Assembly (NCBI GenBank): GCA_035496935.1
Contig: DATJED010000014.1
Coordinates: 397,836 to 461,835 of the forward strand
From: Pseudopedobacter sp035496935
GTDB lineage: Bacteria; Bacteroidota; Bacteroidia; Sphingobacteriales; Sphingobacteriaceae
Direction of reading: 5' to 3'
DNA: 64,000 nucleotides
Each line of letters opens with the position of its first letter. Within the stretch, counting starts at the first letter, position 1. The translations under genes and the position numbers were made by a program. This document shows positions 62,419 through 64,000 of the stretch, piece by piece. The notes under the pieces are model-generated. The model was not told the DNA's origin and did not search any database. It was given only the letters and a program-made list of their open reading frames with translations.

Positions 62419-63888
62419 TTAATTCTCCCAAGAAAAAGTTTGATTGCTAATTGGAAGATAAATTTTGAATGTAGTTCCCTCGTTTTCAACGCTATGAAAT
62501 TCCACCTTTCCGTTATGGCTTAAAATCGATTTTTGGGCATTAGTTAAACCTAACCCCATGCCTTTAGGCTTGGTGGTAAAAAAAGCTTCAAATATGTGGC
62601 TCTTATTAGCGTCAGGAATTCCTTTGCCGTTATCTTCAATTTTTATTACTGCAAACTCTGCTTCCTTGATTACATCTATACTAATTTGGCTGGCGCTTGC
62701 ATCAACTGCATTTGAAAGCAGGTTGAAAAAGGTATTTACCATGCGTTCGTAATCTACATCCACAAAAATATCCGATTCTTGGTAACTGTTTGTTATCTGG
62801 ATGTTATGCTTATCTATTTCTCCTGAAAGGAGATCCAAACTTTCTTGTAAAATTACCTCAAGCGCCCTCGGCTGAATGTTAAGTTCTAAAGCTTGGGCAG
62901 AATTTACAAAATCTGTTACCAGTAAGTTTATGCGCTCAAAATTATTTTTTAAGATATCCAGATAAAGTTTTACCGCCTCGCTTTCAACTGAACCTAATTC
63001 CATGTTGAGCTGGTCAAGCGATAAATTGATGTTTGATAATGGGTTGGTTATCTCGTTAGCCAAACTTTTAGCAATCCTTTCTGTTACCGCAATTTTTTCG
63101 GCGGCAACGGAGGCTTTTTCCGCTTCTATCCTGCCAGAGATATCGTGAATTATACAGTAATATAGTTCTTCTGTGGCGTGTTGGTCTATTTGTAAAAAAC
63201 CCGAAACAGACACCTTTTTCACTTCGTGATCCTTACTTATAAAATCTGTATGAAAATCATTCACGGCACCATTTCTATCAATCTGGTCCGCAAACTCCAC
63301 ACTCTCTTTTTTGTCATTAAATAACTGGGTTCCGTTTAGACTTAAAATTTCTTCTTTACTGTAACCAAGAAATTTGAGCCCTGCATGGTTCATATCTCTT
63401 ATCCCTCCTAAAGAATCCATGATTAAAAAAGGTTCTTTAGATCTTTCAAAAATAATACGGAATTTATTTTCACTCTCTCTTAACGCCTTTAATGTATTTT
63501 TGTGCTTTAAAGCATACCTGATAGAGCGTTCAATGGTATAAGGATTTATCTGATCTTTAACCAAATAATCTGCTGCGCCGATTTCTAAAGCTTCTTCATC
63601 AACTTTTGAATCTCCTTTACCAGTTAAAATAATAATCGGTTCATCCACATTGGATTTAATAGCCTCATGCAACAAATCTAAGCCAGTGTGTTTTCCTAAA
63701 CGGAAATCAACCAAATAAATATCGTAGTGGCTTTTTAGCATTGCATTAATAGCCTCTTCGTAATTATTAATCCAACTCAACTTATAATTCTCGCGTTGCG
63801 GAATTTCATTGAAAATATCTTTTGTTAAGATATAATCGTCTTCGTCATCATCAACTAATAAAACTTTAACGGGTTTCATATCAGCCAT
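62419..63888 (-). CDS. Receiver-PAS-histidine-kinase-like hybrid with Asn in place of the phospho-accepting His
   Basis: About 489 aa, cytoplasmic, without membrane helices. An N-terminal receiver (about 5-125; LLVDDDEDD, phospho-Asp61 in YLVDFRLGKHTG, Lys in YLVKDQINPY) is followed by a PAS domain (about 140-255), a dimerisation helix pair and HATPase_c (about 375-485; NTFFNLLSNAVDAS, DNGKGIPD, GMGLGLTNAQK). The H-box reads LANEITNPLSNI, with Asn278 (codon at 63055-63057) where the phosphorylated His is expected, and no other His lies in the helix pair. It could be a pseudokinase or act by phosphate-independent contact. I start at the ATG at 63888; a longer TTG start is unlikely. The upstream receiver gene overlaps its start. 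Confidence 0.88.
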   Translation of the reverse strand: MADMKPVKVLLVDDDEDDYILTKDIFNEIPQRENYKLSWINNYEEAINAMLKSHYDIYLVDFRLGKHTGLDLLHEAIKSNVDEPIIILTGKGDSKVDEEALEIGAADYLVKDQINPYTIERSIRYALKHKNTLKALRESENKFRIIFERSKEPFLIMDSLGGIRDMNHAGLKFLGYSKEEILSLNGTQLFNDKKESVEFADQIDRNGAVNDFHTDFISKDHEVKKVSVSGFLQIDQHATEELYYCIIHDISGRIEAEKASVAAEKIAVTERIAKSLANEITNPLSNINLSLDQLNMELGSVESEAVKLYLDILKNNFERINLLVTDFVNSAQALELNIQPRALEVILQESLDLLSGEIDKHNIQITNSYQESDIFVDVDYERMVNTFFNLLSNAVDASASQISIDVIKEAEFAVIKIEDNGKGIPDANKSHIFEAFFTTKPKGMGLGLTNAQKSILSHNGKVEFHSVENEGTTFKIYLPISNQTFSWEN

Positions 63889-64000
63889 ATTTCTCAATTA
63901 AATTACGAGTAATTTCTATCATTATATCAAAACTAAAGGGCTTTGTTATAAAATCATCCGCACCTAATTTTAATACTCTTTCTCTGTCGCGTGTACTTTT
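63881..64000 (-). CDS. Response regulator receiver domain, C-terminal end only
   Basis: The last 39 codons of a receiver-containing protein whose start lies beyond the right edge. The visible sequence ends with LKLGADDFITKPFSFDIMI and a short helix to EKYG and a TGA. The conserved Lys-Pro (TKPF) of receivers is present. The stop overlaps the start of the hybrid-kinase gene by 8 bases if that begins at 63888, indicating coupled translation and a likely shared pathway. Whether a further N-terminal domain exists cannot be seen. Confidence 0.85.
   Translation of the reverse strand, partial: KSTRDRERVLKLGADDFITKPFSFDIMIEITRNLIEKYG

Noticed and set aside
63889..63897. TTG start extending the hybrid kinase by three residues
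   Set aside because: ATG at 63888 or 63879 suits the receiver start and overlaps the previous stop naturally; TTG is unnecessary.
1..64000. CRISPR arrays, insertion sequences, rRNA
   Set aside because: No regular repeat-spacer pattern, transposase or rRNA sequence was seen on either strand.

Overview
The window looks like a chromosomal segment of a low-GC Bacteroidota bacterium, most likely a Pedobacter-like member of the Sphingobacteriaceae. The evidence is tandem SusC/SusD pairs, a hybrid two-component system (HTCS) regulator, the gliding protein GldC, and several matches to the Bacteroidota -7 promoter box TAnnTTTG. The genus is inferred from family resemblance only.

Region 1 (1 to about 46.1 kb, all minus strand) is one very large polysaccharide utilization locus (PUL). 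Reading 5'->3' on the minus strand it holds: a GH16 endo-hydrolase (46.0 kb); GH2, sulfatase, GH43, aldose 1-epimerase and GH43 (44.6-37.1 kb); two tandem SusC/SusD pairs and a DUF1735 surface lipoprotein (36.4-25.5 kb); then sulfatase, GH2, four sulfatases, GH2, phosphodiesterase, sulfatase, phosphodiesterase, sulfatase, the HTCS regulator and a ninth sulfatase that runs off the left edge. That gives nine formylglycine-type sulfatases, three GH2 enzymes, two GH43, one GH16 and two metal-dependent type I phosphodiesterases. The inferred substrate is a densely sulfated, galactose-containing polysaccharide, possibly carrying pentose branches and phosphodiesters. GH16 would cut the backbone at the surface, SusC/D would import the fragments, sulfatases and exo-glycosidases would strip them in the periplasm, and HTCS would sense a fragment. 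No lyase, fucosidase or sulfatase-maturing radical-SAM enzyme lies in the window.

Two PUL upstream regions (44.66-44.72 and 46.24-46.30 kb) share a 62-bp ungapped block, about 50/62 identical by hand count. A diverged, shortened version lies upstream of the first SusC gene at 36.56 kb. This is the best candidate for a PUL-wide operator.

Region 2 (46.37-51.5 kb, plus strand) holds a DEAD-box RNA helicase, a small membrane protein, gldC, ccmB, ccmC, a ccmD-like gene and a Glu/Leu-type dehydrogenase. Region 3 (51.6-57.8 kb, minus strand) holds an Mpo1-like protein, RNase Y, a probable 6S-like RNA, zapA, a coiled-coil protein, pheT and a single-domain response regulator. Region 4 (58.1-64 kb) holds accA (plus strand), then on the minus strand a small envelope cluster (unknown protein, holin-superfamily protein, YtxH protein, AI-2E-family permease), an outer-membrane barrel protein and a receiver-PAS-kinase hybrid whose phospho-accepting histidine is replaced by asparagine. 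A partial response regulator ends the window.

The items most worth a second look are the shared promoter block, the phosphodiesterase-rich sulfatase PUL, the 6S-like RNA between zapA and rny, and the histidine-less kinase.
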